A DNA stretch of 64,000 nt from Gemmatimonadota bacterium (GTDB lineage Bacteria; Latescibacterota; UBA2968; UBA8231): positions 62,001-126,000 of the forward strand of contig JABHFS010000137.1 of the NCBI GenBank assembly GCA_018672475.1, written 5' to 3'. How positions within the stretch are numbered: position 1 is the first letter of the stretch; every line of letters starts with the position of its first letter. A model generated the notes under the pieces. The model saw nothing but the letters and a program-made list of their open reading frames with translations. It made no database searches and was not told the origin of the DNA. The position numbers were made by a program, and so were the translations under genes. Shown piece after piece: positions 43,810 to 53,187 of this stretch.

Positions 43810-44718
43810 GTGGAATACCGCCGCCTAGGAAAAACCAACACAGAAGTCAGCTCGATCGGCCTAGGCTGCGTCACTTTCGGCCGCGAAATCGACCAACAAA
43901 GCGCCTTCGCCGTAATGGACCGTGCCCTCGAACACGGCATCAACCTCTTCGACACCGCCGAAGCCTATGCGGGCGGTGCCTCCGAAGAAACCATCGGCCA
44001 ATGGTTCACCGACCGCCAATCGCGCGACAAAATCGTATTGGCCACCAAGGTCGCCGGAGCGCAGACCCGCGCGCATATCTTCGCCTCCGCCGAAGACAGC
44101 CTGCGCCGTTTGCGAACCGATTACATCGACCTCTTCAAAGTCCACAACTGGGACCCTGAAGTACCGCTAACAGAGACCATTGAGGCTTTAAACACGCTGG
44201 TCGAACAAGGCAAAGCCCGCCATGTCGGCTGCAGCAACTACGACGCACAGCAACTCGCCACCGCGCTCGCGACCGCCGACGACAATGGCTGGGCACGCAT
44301 GCAGGCGACCGAGCCGAATTACAATCTCGTCGTCCGCGATATCGAAGAAGCGTTATTGCCGCTGTGTGCAGAGCAACAAATAGGCGTCATTTCATACAGT
44401 CCGCTCGGAGCCGGTTTCCTCACTGGAAAATATCACCGCAACGCAGAGGTCCCCACCGGCACCCGCTTCGACGTGATCCCCGGTCATCAGGACATCTACT
44501 TCAAGGACAAATACTTCGACATCGTCGAGGGCCTGCGCGCCAAAGCAGGCGAATTGGATCGCTCAATGATCGAACTCGCCCTGGCCTGGGCCATTGGCCA
44601 ACCCGGCATTACCTCGGTCCTTATCGGCGCCCGCGGCATTGAGCAAGTCGATCAGGCCTTCGCCGCAGAAGCCGCCGGATTATCCGACGAGCTGCGGACT
44701 GAACTGAGCAATTTTTAA
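43810..44718 (+). CDS. Aldo/keto reductase
   Basis: 302-residue NADPH-dependent TIM-barrel oxidoreductase. The catalytic tetrad is visible: Asp and Tyr in NLFDTAEAYAGGASEETIG, Lys in VLATKVAGAQ and His in LFKVHNWDPEV. ISYSPLGAGFLTGKY and TSVLIGARGIEQVDQA (cofactor phosphate region) close the fold. Start GTG 43810 with AAAGG before it. It begins a four-gene plus-strand operon with a second reductase, an amidohydrolase and a BNR protein. Confidence 0.95.
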   Translation: MEYRRLGKTNTEVSSIGLGCVTFGREIDQQSAFAVMDRALEHGINLFDTAEAYAGGASEETIGQWFTDRQSRDKIVLATKVAGAQTRAHIFASAEDSLRRLRTDYIDLFKVHNWDPEVPLTETIEALNTLVEQGKARHVGCSNYDAQQLATALATADDNGWARMQATEPNYNLVVRDIEEALLPLCAEQQIGVISYSPLGAGFLTGKYHRNAEVPTGTRFDVIPGHQDIYFKDKYFDIVEGLRAKAGELDRSMIELALAWAIGQPGITSVLIGARGIEQVDQAFAAEAAGLSDELRTELSNF

Positions 44719-44729
44719 GGAGATTGACG

Positions 44730-45722
44730 GTGCAGAAGCGTCTATTGGGCCGCAGTGGCCTGTCGGTCTCCGCACTCGGTCTCGGCACGGTCGAGTTGGG
44801 CATGGATTACGGCCTCCGGGTCCCCAATGCCTACGAACAACCCACCGAGACCGACGCCATCCGCATCGTACACGCAGCGCTCGCGCACGGCATTAACCTG
44901 ATCGATACTGCCAGGGCTTATGGCGAAAGCGAAGCGATTGTCGGCCGGGCCTTGCGCGGCCGGCGCGAGCAAGTCGTGCTAGCGACTAAGGTCAAGACCC
45001 AAGGCCCAGATCGAATCGCCCTCAGCAGCGACCACCTGAAACAACACATGCTCGACAGCCTGGATACGAGCCTTAGGCTTTTGCAGACCGATTGCATCGA
45101 CCTATGGCAGATCCATACTATCGACGACCCCTTCCTCTCCCAGGCGGACATTGCGGCGGAAGTATTCTATGCCGCAAAAAAAAGCGGCAAGGTACGCGCC
45201 ATTGGCGGCTCCACCTATGGCACTGCCATGCCGCTGAAAGCGCTATCTACCGATCTTTTTGACGTATTGCAAGTAGGTTACTCGGTGTTCGACCAACGCC
45301 AAGCCGACGAGACTTTCCCCTTAGCAGCGCAAAAAAACGTCGGCATTGTCGCGCGTTCTCTTCTGCTCCAGGGCGTGCTCACTGAACGAGGCGACTACTT
45401 GCCCGAACCTTTGGCGGTTTTGCGCGAACGGTCCCGCCAATTTCGCCAGCTAGCCGCCGAGGTCCAACCCAGTGCAAGCGCTGCGCAACTGGCCCTGGCC
45501 TTCGGTCTCGCGCACCCGCAGATAGGCACCGCCCTAATCGGGGTACGGACCGAATCCGAGCTCAAAGAAAACTTGCGCGCCGCGCACACGACCTTGCCCG
45601 AGGCCTTGCTCGCCGAGCTGTACGCATTGCGCATCGACGATGCGAATTTGCTCGACCCGCGCTGGTGGGAGCAATTTCTGCAAGACCAGACCTTGCTACA
45701 TAAAGACCCGGCCCAACCATGA
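44730..45722 (+). CDS. Aldo/keto reductase, second copy
   Basis: 330 residues from GTG 44730, which has AAGGAG 7 bp before it; a TTG 6 bp upstream is too close to that site. Tetrad residues: Asp and Tyr in NLIDTARAYGESEAIVG, Lys in VLATKVKTQ and His in LWQIHTIDDPF. GTALIGVRTESELKENL is the cofactor region. Only moderately similar to the preceding reductase, so the two are old paralogues. The stop overlaps the start of the amidohydrolase (ATGA). Confidence 0.95.
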   Translation: MQKRLLGRSGLSVSALGLGTVELGMDYGLRVPNAYEQPTETDAIRIVHAALAHGINLIDTARAYGESEAIVGRALRGRREQVVLATKVKTQGPDRIALSSDHLKQHMLDSLDTSLRLLQTDCIDLWQIHTIDDPFLSQADIAAEVFYAAKKSGKVRAIGGSTYGTAMPLKALSTDLFDVLQVGYSVFDQRQADETFPLAAQKNVGIVARSLLLQGVLTERGDYLPEPLAVLRERSRQFRQLAAEVQPSASAAQLALAFGLAHPQIGTALIGVRTESELKENLRAAHTTLPEALLAELYALRIDDANLLDPRWWEQFLQDQTLLHKDPAQP

Positions 45723-47020
45723 CCGCAACGGCGCATACCGCGGATCGCGTCTTCGACGGGGAGCGCATCTTGGAAAACCAGGCCGTGCTCATTGAGGACA
45801 AAGCCGTCACCGACATCATAGCGCTCGGCGACCTGCCGGCCGATATACCCCTGCAACAATATCCCGGCTGCACCCTGATCCCTGGCCTGATCGATACCCA
45901 TATGCACTTTATGCGTTGGCAAGGACCGCTCTTCCTCGCCTATGGGGTGACCTCCGTGCGCGACACCGGCAACGATTTGGCCTGGATCCTGCAATGCCGC
46001 GACGAATGGCCGCAAAAACCATGGCCGCGTATCCTCTGCTTAGGTCCGCTGCTCGACGGCACGCCGCCGGGCCACGCATTCGTCGCCCACGCCATCACTG
46101 ATACCGATTCCGCCGTCGCGGCCGTGCAACAGACCGCGGCAGCCGCGGTGGACGGAATCAAACTCTACGCCAGCATCGCCGCCGAGTGGATCGCGCCGAT
46201 GACCGAAACCAGCCATGCCGCCGGGCTCAAGGTCTCGATGCACTGCCTACCGCACGGTGTGCTGGCTGCCGGTCGCGCGGGCATCGACGAATTCTACCAT
46301 CTCGACGGTATCCTCGCCGATATCTGGCCAGATCACCCACCCGGCTGGCTGGCTGTTTGGGGTGATCCGGACTTCGACAAAACCTGGGATCGCCAGCGCG
46401 AAGTCGCCGATGCAATCGCCGCGATGCATCTAGTCTCGACTCCCACGCTCGCCTACTGGGACAGCCAATGGCGAATTCGCGTTGCCGAGCCTTTTCCCGA
46501 GGAGCGCCAGTATATGCCGGCCGACCTCTTCCAATGGTCCGCCGCCGAACCCGACGCCGAACTCGGGGCCGTTTGGCAACGCGCCCAGCAAGCGGCTTCG
46601 CGCTTTCAGGGCCTTTTACTGGAAAGGCAAGTCCCCACGCTCGCCGGCAGCGATACGCCCTGCGGCGGCATCCTACCCGGCCAAAGCCTCTGGCGCGAAC
46701 TCTCGCTACTGGTAACAGCAGGGCTTAGCCCCATCGGCGCGCTGCGCTCAGCGACGAGTACCGCAGCCGACTTCCTCGAACGCCCCGAGTTGGGCCGTTT
46801 GCAAAAGGGATGCGCCGCCGATTTTGCCGTCGTACGCGGCGACCTCGGCCAGCAGATTCCCGAACGACCCGAGCTGGTATCGGTCATGCGAGACGGTACG
46901 AGCTATGCACCCAACGCATTATTGCAAGCCGCAGAAACGGTTGCCCCGTCATGGCGAGACGAGCCCTGGGCACGTCAATTCGCAGAGCACTGGGCCAAAC
47001 GCACCGCCGCACGCCCATAA
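45719..47020 (+). CDS. Amidohydrolase-family metal-dependent hydrolase
   Basis: 433 residues of the urease/imidazolonepropionase-like amidohydrolase superfamily. H-x-H is in GLIDTHMHFMRW; the bridging Lys probably in DGIKLYASIA; further His in KVSMHCLPHGV and EFYHLDGI; the metal Asp in PTLAGSDTPCGG. Likely substrates are cyclic amides, lactams or N-acyl compounds. Translationally coupled to the second aldo/keto reductase, and followed after 22 bp by the BNR protein. Confidence 0.93.
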   Translation: MTATAHTADRVFDGERILENQAVLIEDKAVTDIIALGDLPADIPLQQYPGCTLIPGLIDTHMHFMRWQGPLFLAYGVTSVRDTGNDLAWILQCRDEWPQKPWPRILCLGPLLDGTPPGHAFVAHAITDTDSAVAAVQQTAAAAVDGIKLYASIAAEWIAPMTETSHAAGLKVSMHCLPHGVLAAGRAGIDEFYHLDGILADIWPDHPPGWLAVWGDPDFDKTWDRQREVADAIAAMHLVSTPTLAYWDSQWRIRVAEPFPEERQYMPADLFQWSAAEPDAELGAVWQRAQQAASRFQGLLLERQVPTLAGSDTPCGGILPGQSLWRELSLLVTAGLSPIGALRSATSTAADFLERPELGRLQKGCAADFAVVRGDLGQQIPERPELVSVMRDGTSYAPNALLQAAETVAPSWRDEPWARQFAEHWAKRTAARP

Positions 47021-47042
47021 GCAATTTACAGGAGAACGCCCC

Positions 47043-48134
47043 ATGGCCGAAAAAACAAAAGACACCGATTTCAGCTACAAACCCGCAGCCAAAAGACGAC
47101 AGAGCCAAATATTTTTCGACCCGCACTCCTATTCGGCCTTCCCGCACGTGATCCAACTCGAAGGCGACGAACTATTGTTGGCCTTTCGCCAAGCACCCAA
47201 ACAGGATGTCGTGCGACACACGCATCCGCGTTCGCTCATCACTCTGATCCGTTCCTATGACAATGGCCAAAGCTGGGATATAGAAAATGCCGCGCAAATG
47301 GGCGCCGGCGGCGGGCAGGAATTGGGGCTGATCTATTTTGGCAAGGGCAAGGTCGGCGGTGCGCTCGCCGCGCACGAGGTAGTACCGGTACGCGAAAGCC
47401 AACGCGCGGGCATCGCACACCTCCACGAACACGAATACCCCTTCGACAATGTCGGTGGGGTCTGGTGTTGGAGCGACAATTACGGCCTCACCTGGCGCGT
47501 CGAGCACTCAACCCTCTTCACCAACAAGATGCAGTCTTGCGCGCCACCAGTGCAATTATCCGACGGGACCTTATTGGTCCCGACCTACGGCGCCGTCGGC
47601 CGGGCCACGCGCAGTTCGGCCATACTGCACCGCTCTACGGACGGCGGCCAGACCTGGAGCAGGCTCTCCACTATGGCGCAAGGCCAACCCAAAACCCGTC
47701 ACTACCACGAACCCGTCGTGCTCGAATTGGCCCCCGGCCACCTACTCGGCCTGCACCGCGTCGCCGACCCCAAAGGTCCGAGTGGACTGTTCTGGCGCAA
47801 CGAATCCTTCGACAGCGGCGAGACCTGGAGTAAACCCGAAGTGACCGCAATCCGTTCAGGCGCCTGCCCGCGCCTGCTCAAACTGCACGACGGCCGCCTG
47901 CTATTGACCTATGGCCGCCGCTTCGAGCCCTTTGGCCTCTATGCCTCGCTATCAGAGGACAATGGCCAAACCTGGGGCGCAACGAGTTGGCTGCTGCGCC
48001 CAGCCCCCAACGCCAACCAGGGCTATTCCTCATCGATCGAACTCGATGACGGCCAGATCTTCACCGCCTGCTACGCGCAAAACAGCCGCGGCACCACCGG
48101 CATTACCGGCACCGTCTGGCACTTGCCGGACTAA
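47043..48134 (+). CDS. Sialidase-fold (BNR/Asp-box) protein
   Basis: 363 residues with five Asp-box-like repeats: SYDNGQSWD, SDNYGLTWR, STDGGQTWS, SFDSGETWS and SEDNGQTWG, which mark a six-bladed propeller. An Arg-Ile/Val-Pro motif of true sialidases is not evident, though RHTHPRSLITLIRS and RGTTGITGTVWHL contain candidate Arg residues. No signal peptide, so it probably acts in the cytoplasm on imported oligosaccharides, or is a non-sialidase hydrolase. GGAG precedes the ATG. Last gene of the operon; its end overlaps the convergent LLM gene by 4 bp. Confidence 0.9.
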   Translation: MAEKTKDTDFSYKPAAKRRQSQIFFDPHSYSAFPHVIQLEGDELLLAFRQAPKQDVVRHTHPRSLITLIRSYDNGQSWDIENAAQMGAGGGQELGLIYFGKGKVGGALAAHEVVPVRESQRAGIAHLHEHEYPFDNVGGVWCWSDNYGLTWRVEHSTLFTNKMQSCAPPVQLSDGTLLVPTYGAVGRATRSSAILHRSTDGGQTWSRLSTMAQGQPKTRHYHEPVVLELAPGHLLGLHRVADPKGPSGLFWRNESFDSGETWSKPEVTAIRSGACPRLLKLHDGRLLLTYGRRFEPFGLYASLSEDNGQTWGATSWLLRPAPNANQGYSSSIELDDGQIFTACYAQNSRGTTGITGTVWHLPD

Positions 48135-49153
48135 CGAAAGCGCGGCAATACCTCTTCAGCGAAAAGCCGCAACCCGCCTCGCTCCGGCGCGTCCATAAAC
48201 CACAGCATAAAGTGGCTGATGCCCCGGTCGATATAGACCTGCATCTGCGCTTCGATCTCATCGGGTGTACCAATAAGAAAAGTCTTGGCCAACTCCTCGG
48301 GCGCCACATCGCTTTCCCCCGACAAAAAGGCGCGCATATCCTCCCGCAAATCTTCGCCAGAGCCCTTGTCGACGAGTTGCTGCAACAATGCGCGCACTCC
48401 CGCCTTGTCCGGCGCAATAAGAATCTGCGTCTCATAGCTCAACTCTATTTCATCAAACGACCGCCCAATTTCATCACAGGCCGTCTGCAAACCGACCAAT
48501 CTTTCATCGAGTTGTTCTAGCCCGATCGGCGTCGCGTTCCACCCTTGCGCAAAACGCGCACAGGCGGCGTACATATCCGGCCGGCTGGCGTCGATCCAGA
48601 TCGGCGGATGCGGTTTTTGTACGGGTGACGGATTGCAGGTCGCCGCGCTAAGCTGGTAGAATCTCCCCTCGTAATCGACCACACCTTCTGCCGTCCACAG
48701 CGCAATACTCAATTCCAACGCCTCCACCATCTGCGCCACCCGCTCTTCTTCCGCCTCGGGCCAATCCACCCCATAGGCCCGTTGCTCGTTTTCACCGGCA
48801 TTCGGCGCTAAAAAATAGATCAAGCGGCCATTGGAAATCTGATCAAGCGTCATTGCCGCCCGTGCCGTCACCGCGGCATGGCGCAACGAATTTGCCCCGT
48901 GAATTAAGCCCAGCTTCGCCCGCTCGGTCATCCCGGCCAACGCCGCCATCGTCGTCCACCCTTCCATAATCGCCTGATCCTTGCCCAATTGCAGGTGATC
49001 GGCGACCCACAGCGAGTCGTAGCCGAGCGCATCGGCTTCCACCGCCATGGCCATAGTCTCGGTCACGTCTAATGCTTCGTAATTCGGGGTGCGAAACCTC
49101 CACTGGCCCGCGGCGGCAAAAATAGGCACGCAAAAACCACAGCGAATATCCAT
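48131..49153 (-). CDS. LLM-class flavin-dependent oxidoreductase
   Basis: 340 residues with the bacterial luciferase-like monooxygenase (TIM-barrel) fold. Characteristic stretches are AVEADALGYDSLWVADHLQL, MTLDQISNGRLIYFLAPNAG and KPHPPIWIDASRPDMYA, with FLIGTPDEIEAQMQVYIDRG near the end. Such enzymes use FMN or F420 to oxidise diverse substrates. ATG 49153 is chosen because AGGAG lies before it. Transcribed alone, tail to tail with the BNR gene. Confidence 0.95.
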   Translation of the reverse strand: MDIRCGFCVPIFAAAGQWRFRTPNYEALDVTETMAMAVEADALGYDSLWVADHLQLGKDQAIMEGWTTMAALAGMTERAKLGLIHGANSLRHAAVTARAAMTLDQISNGRLIYFLAPNAGENEQRAYGVDWPEAEEERVAQMVEALELSIALWTAEGVVDYEGRFYQLSAATCNPSPVQKPHPPIWIDASRPDMYAACARFAQGWNATPIGLEQLDERLVGLQTACDEIGRSFDEIELSYETQILIAPDKAGVRALLQQLVDKGSGEDLREDMRAFLSGESDVAPEELAKTFLIGTPDEIEAQMQVYIDRGISHFMLWFMDAPERGGLRLFAEEVLPRFR

Positions 49154-49259
49154 AGAAAAACTCCTATATAAAGATGAGTAGATCCAAATCAACCGACTCG
49201 GCGCCGTTGCGGCAAGGTCGCCATGCGCATTATTTTACCTGGCACAAAGGAGACCCGCC

Positions 49260-50345
49260 TTGGCACAAGACATAAAAACTACCCGACAACAGGACCCCTG
49301 GTACCGCGACCCGGCTACAGCCATCCGCGTATCGACATGGACCGAAGCCCCCCGTGGCCAGGCGACACGCTATACGCACCCCATCGCCGGTGACGACCCG
49401 CTAACCCGCGAACGCGGCCTGCCCGTAACGGTAATCACCGGCAACGAAGACGGCCCAACGCTATTGCTGATCGCCGGCGAGCACGGCAACGAATACGAAA
49501 ATATCGTCGCCGTGCAGGAAACCCTGCAATCGCTTGACCCGGCCACCCTCAAAGGCCGCGTCGTCGGCGTGCACTGCTGTTCGCTCGACAGCTATCTAAA
49601 CCGCACCCGCATCGCTGAGGCCGACGGGCAAAACCTCGCCCGCTGCTACCCCGGCAAAGCAGACGGTACGCTCACCGAACGCGTCGCCTACACCCTGCAA
49701 AATGACTTCCTCGGCCCATCCGGCCCCAACAAACCCGTCTGCCTAGTGCCCCTGCACACCTACGGCCCGGGTATGTTGGGCGCAACGCTTTCCGGCTACA
49801 ATATCTACCCAAACGACCCAGAATTGACCGAAGCCCAACGCAGCGCCAGCCTGGCAACAGGGCTGCCTTTAGTCTGGGGTCATGAATTCGATGCGAGCCA
49901 CGCAGCCGCCACCCCCTTAGGCGAGGATGCCAGCGGCCGCACCGCGCTCTACGCCGCCTTTCTCGCCGGAGTCCCCGCTATATATTGGGAGACCACCTGG
50001 GGCATGCGCGGCGAAGAAGAATATAAACGCGGCTTGCGGCGGCTAATGGTCCATTTCGACATGCTGGCCGGCACCAATGAAGCCATCGTGGCGCGCGAGC
50101 AGATCGAATCGGTCGGCCATGGCGCTGGCAATATGGCTTCGCACAACCAAGCACCCTGCGAAGGACTGTGGCGACCGACAGTGCAGATCTGGGATCGGGT
50201 AAAAATGGGAGATCTGCTCGGGGAAATCCGCGATCTTTACGGCGAACCGCTGGCGCACATCCGCGCGACAAAGGACGGCGTAGTCATCGCCTTATCGAGA
50301 ATGCAATATATCGCCCAGGGCGCGCAATGCGGCATAGTAGTATAA
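49260..50345 (+). CDS. Succinylglutamate desuccinylase/aspartoacylase-family protein
   Basis: 361-residue zinc carboxypeptidase-like hydrolase. The metal site H-x-x-E is in LLIAGEHGNEYENIVAVQE; a later ligand His is probably in VPLHTYGPGM. GVPAIYWETTWGMRG and the C-terminal beta domain (VKMGDLLGEIRDLYGEPLAH) complete the AstE/AspA pattern. The family cleaves N-acyl amino acids or similar amides. Start is TTG 49260 with AAGGAGA 8 bp before; no closer ATG or GTG. Confidence 0.92.
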   Translation: MAQDIKTTRQQDPWYRDPATAIRVSTWTEAPRGQATRYTHPIAGDDPLTRERGLPVTVITGNEDGPTLLLIAGEHGNEYENIVAVQETLQSLDPATLKGRVVGVHCCSLDSYLNRTRIAEADGQNLARCYPGKADGTLTERVAYTLQNDFLGPSGPNKPVCLVPLHTYGPGMLGATLSGYNIYPNDPELTEAQRSASLATGLPLVWGHEFDASHAAATPLGEDASGRTALYAAFLAGVPAIYWETTWGMRGEEEYKRGLRRLMVHFDMLAGTNEAIVAREQIESVGHGAGNMASHNQAPCEGLWRPTVQIWDRVKMGDLLGEIRDLYGEPLAHIRATKDGVVIALSRMQYIAQGAQCGIVV

Positions 50346-50491
50346 AATTGATAGACCTTAGACCACGGGCGTAACACAACCTTAATAGATCACGGATCAC
50401 ACCAGCGAAAGCCCCGCAGGCTCTGCATCTTTTTTCACGACCACAGCATCAAACACATAATCGACTCACCACCCATAATAAATGAGGACCA

Positions 50492-51127
50492 ATGCACATC
50501 GCCTTAAGCATCGCCCTAAGCGCTCTGCTTGCACACACCGCACACGCCGCCTCCACCCAGACCAGCAGCGCCTTTGATCAGTCCGGCGTGATCGTCGAGG
50601 TGCACTCCTTCTTCAAAGCCGCCGCCCAGGACCGCGATCCGGCCGCCGCATCCGCAGACGGTGTTGCGGGGCGCGCGTTGGTCACGGCATCCGGCGTCTA
50701 CGCTTTCTTGGAAACGCCAGAAAACCAGCAACAACTCGCAAAAACGAAGCCGGGTTCGGTAGTACATATCAAGGGGAAATTACTGAAAAAAGGCGCACTG
50801 CTGCATATCGACATGCTCAAAAAAACCAGCCAGGTCTCGCTCGATCTGGACCTGGCCGGCATCCGCAACGCCCCAGGACAAACCATCGCGCTCAAGGGGA
50901 CCAATAAGTGCCAATGCGGTTTGGATGTAGCCGACCTGCCGCACAGCTGCACCCTCGGCCATCTGCACCACCTCGAAGCCAACGACGGCAAGACCTACCA
51001 CTACCTGCAATTTGCCCAGGGCAAAGACACCTTCTTGGGGCACAACACGCATTTCAAGGATGTCGAGGTCAAAGGACGCGTCTTTCCGGGGCAGTTTCTG
51101 CTCATCGACAAAATGAAGGTGAACTAA
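50492..51127 (+). CDS. Secreted protein of unknown function with Cys cluster
   Basis: 211 residues. A signal peptide (ALSIALSALLAHTAHA, cut after AHA) sends it to the periplasm. The mature part has two beta-rich OB-like halves with VVHIKGKLLKKGALLHIDML and DVEVKGRVFPGQFLLIDKMK, and between them KCQCGLDVADLPHSCTLGHL, with C-x-C and a third Cys beside several His that could bind a metal. I do not recognise the family. It stands alone, with no partner gene on either side. Confidence 0.82.
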   Translation: MHIALSIALSALLAHTAHAASTQTSSAFDQSGVIVEVHSFFKAAAQDRDPAAASADGVAGRALVTASGVYAFLETPENQQQLAKTKPGSVVHIKGKLLKKGALLHIDMLKKTSQVSLDLDLAGIRNAPGQTIALKGTNKCQCGLDVADLPHSCTLGHLHHLEANDGKTYHYLQFAQGKDTFLGHNTHFKDVEVKGRVFPGQFLLIDKMKVN

Positions 51128-51250
51128 GCTGACAGATGGCAGGATGCGGAGAGCAATCACATCTTATGACCCGCTTGACAAAAAAAAGGCCTAACGCTGG
51201 CACGCGAGTACATCTCTGAAGCATATCATTTTTCCGCACCGGCCTCCTCT

Positions 51251-51679
51251 ATGCTACTGGTAATCGGCCTGTTTATAGTGGGTTGCGATAGCGATAAGCC
51301 CATGCGGACGCAGACCAGCGAACTCGAAGCCGCCAATTTACTACAGGCACTGCCCGTTACCTTTCAATGGGGCATTGTCGCCGCACAGGCCGGTGAGGGT
51401 TTTTTACCAGGGGTCAGCGGCAAATTCAGCGTCGTAGGAGACCGGTGGCTCTTTGACCGCTACTCACCCGAAGGCGAGGTCCTTATCGACGGCGAGTTGA
51501 CCGTCGACGCCGAGCAACAACCGATGGTCATACGCGGCGAACTCGACCTCTCGGGCGCCCTGTCCGGCGTACTCTTGATCGACCTGTCGTATAATTCGAG
51601 CAATGGCGTCTTTGACGGGGCCATTACCGTAGACGGCGTGCACGTCGCGGTATCAGAACGCCTTTGCTGTGTCAATTAA
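51251..51679 (+). CDS. Small predicted lipoprotein
   Basis: 142 residues. The very short signal (LLVIGLFIVGC) fits a lipobox with Cys 12 as anchor. The rest is beta-rich, with FSVVGDRWLFDRYSPEGEVL and VLLIDLSYNSSNGVFDGAIT, suggesting a small beta-sandwich. Family not recognised. No clear ribosome site is seen before the ATG, so a longer start is possible. The last codons form the left arm of a perfect inverted repeat at 51668. Confidence 0.7.
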   Translation: MLLVIGLFIVGCDSDKPMRTQTSELEAANLLQALPVTFQWGIVAAQAGEGFLPGVSGKFSVVGDRWLFDRYSPEGEVLIDGELTVDAEQQPMVIRGELDLSGALSGVLLIDLSYNSSNGVFDGAITVDGVHVAVSERLCCVN

Positions 51680-51709
51680 ATGAGGACCCTGGGTCTTTCA
51701 ATTGACACA
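51668..51709. terminator. Hairpin overlapping the lipoprotein stop codon
   Basis: TGTGTCAATT (51668-51677) pairs perfectly with AATTGACACA (51700-51709), with a second short stem GGACCC/GGGTC inside. It lies between convergent genes. No T-run follows, so it may protect the mRNA end or be Rho-linked rather than act as an intrinsic terminator. Confidence 0.5.
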
Positions 51710-51738
51710 GACATGGCACACAACCACAGCAGAAGCCC

Positions 51739-52908
51739 CTATTCCACCACCCAAGCCCCCGGTCCGCCATCGTCTCCGGTTTCCACCGCGTACTTCACCA
51801 ACGCGTCTTCATCCAATACCACCCCCAAGCCCGGCCCCTCGGGCACTTTCACATAACTGCCCTCATAGACCAACGGCTCGACGATCAGATCGTCCTCGCG
51901 CAAAAAATTACCGACAATATCGCTGCCCAGCGTGCAGGATGTTACCGCCGCGCAAGCGTGCGTATAGGAAGCGTCCAAGATGCCCAGATCCAAACCCGAA
52001 CCCCGCCACACTCGGATGCCGGCTATCTCCGCCATATAACCGGTCTTGATAAAACCGCTCATTGTACCGCGCAGATTAAATATATCCGCCGCTCCGGCGG
52101 CAATCGCCGCCAATACGTCTTCCGGGTGCTCCAGATGCAACCCCAACGGAATATCCATCGCCTCCCTGATGCGCACATAGTCCGCCAGATTATCCTTCGG
52201 GATCGGATCTTCAAAGACTTCGATCGACAAACCCGCTAAAGATTCCGCGATCCGCAGCGTATCCTCCACCGTCTCAAAACGCATATTCGGATCCATCGTC
52301 AGGCGAAACTCCGGCCCACAAGCGTCGTAGACCGCCTGCGCCCGCTCTACATGCGGATCGTCCAGAGAGCACTTGATCTTGATGCCGGTAAAACCGCGTG
52401 CTTGCGCGTCCTTCGCCTTTTGCCCCAAATCCTCTGGCGAACAGCGACCGGACCAATAATGCACCAGTACCCTGTCCCTAACCGCACCGCCCAATAGCTG
52501 GCATATCGGCACGCCGAACGCCTGCCCGACGATATCGGCCAACGCAACTTCAAAGGCGTGGATCGACGGATTGTGCTCGATCGAACGCACCGGCACCGCC
52601 TCTACGGCACCGACGTCCCGCACATTGATCACCTCCGGATGGTAGGGCAAGTCGAGCCGCAACAGCGACAACCGGGTCGGATCCTGACCCAATAGCCTCT
52701 CGGCCGCCACACGCACCGCGGCATCGGGCGTGCCCTTCCACGTCTCCCCAAGACCAACCAGCCCATCATCGGTATGCACTTTGAGGATGTGCTTGTCGAG
52801 CCCACTGGTAAAAGAAGCCAACGAATCGGCCGGAACACTTGCACTGCTCTTCGTTTCGGCCTTCATCGGCACGTGCACGCGAAACACTTCGATACGATCA
52901 ATTTTCAT
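51739..52908 (-). CDS. Mandelate racemase/muconate lactonizing enzyme-family protein
   Basis: 389 residues of the enolase superfamily. The capping domain is N-terminal; the barrel shows the K-x-K site in GFTGIKIKCSLDDP, first metal Asp in RLTMDPNMRFE, second metal Glu in IEVFEDPIP, and a third ligand probably Glu in PLGLHLEHPEDV. GSGLDLGILDASYTHACAAV is typical of the barrel end. These enzymes abstract an alpha-proton from a sugar acid or amino acid derivative. Last gene of an operon beginning with an SDR and two PhyH genes. Confidence 0.93.
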   Translation of the reverse strand: MKIDRIEVFRVHVPMKAETKSSASVPADSLASFTSGLDKHILKVHTDDGLVGLGETWKGTPDAAVRVAAERLLGQDPTRLSLLRLDLPYHPEVINVRDVGAVEAVPVRSIEHNPSIHAFEVALADIVGQAFGVPICQLLGGAVRDRVLVHYWSGRCSPEDLGQKAKDAQARGFTGIKIKCSLDDPHVERAQAVYDACGPEFRLTMDPNMRFETVEDTLRIAESLAGLSIEVFEDPIPKDNLADYVRIREAMDIPLGLHLEHPEDVLAAIAAGAADIFNLRGTMSGFIKTGYMAEIAGIRVWRGSGLDLGILDASYTHACAAVTSCTLGSDIVGNFLREDDLIVEPLVYEGSYVKVPEGPGLGVVLDEDALVKYAVETGDDGGPGAWVVE

Positions 52909-52914
52909 AAAAGC

Positions 52915-53176
52915 CTATTCTCGATGTTCAGTCGCAGCAAAATTCGCGACAACACCAGCCGCAGTTCGCCCCAATCGCCCGACAGCGCCCGTCACCAAGG
53001 TCCCGAGCACGATATACCAGGGCCAAGCGACCCCGGTATGGTATTTGACGGACAAAGACCGCGATGATGCTGAGCCCCGCCCCCAATAGATTACTCCACT
53101 TGCGGCTTAACCACAGCCCCAGGCCGATCGTCGCTGCGAGATAGGCGGCAATAACAACCCAGTCCAACGCGCTCAT
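52915..53176 (-). pseudogene. Sodium/solute symporter gene reduced to its two ends
   Basis: From ATG 53176 the frame reads MSALDWVVIAAYLAATIGLG, the first helix of SSS-family Na+/solute symporters. It runs after about 45 codons into a different frame that gives KYHTGVAWPWYIVLGTLVTG and a TAG at 52915-52917, the typical last helix of the same family. Some 400 residues between are missing and a frameshift separates the pieces. Its place between an enolase-superfamily gene and two PhyH genes suggests it once imported their substrate. Confidence 0.85.
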
Positions 53177-53187
53177 ATTAAAGCTCC

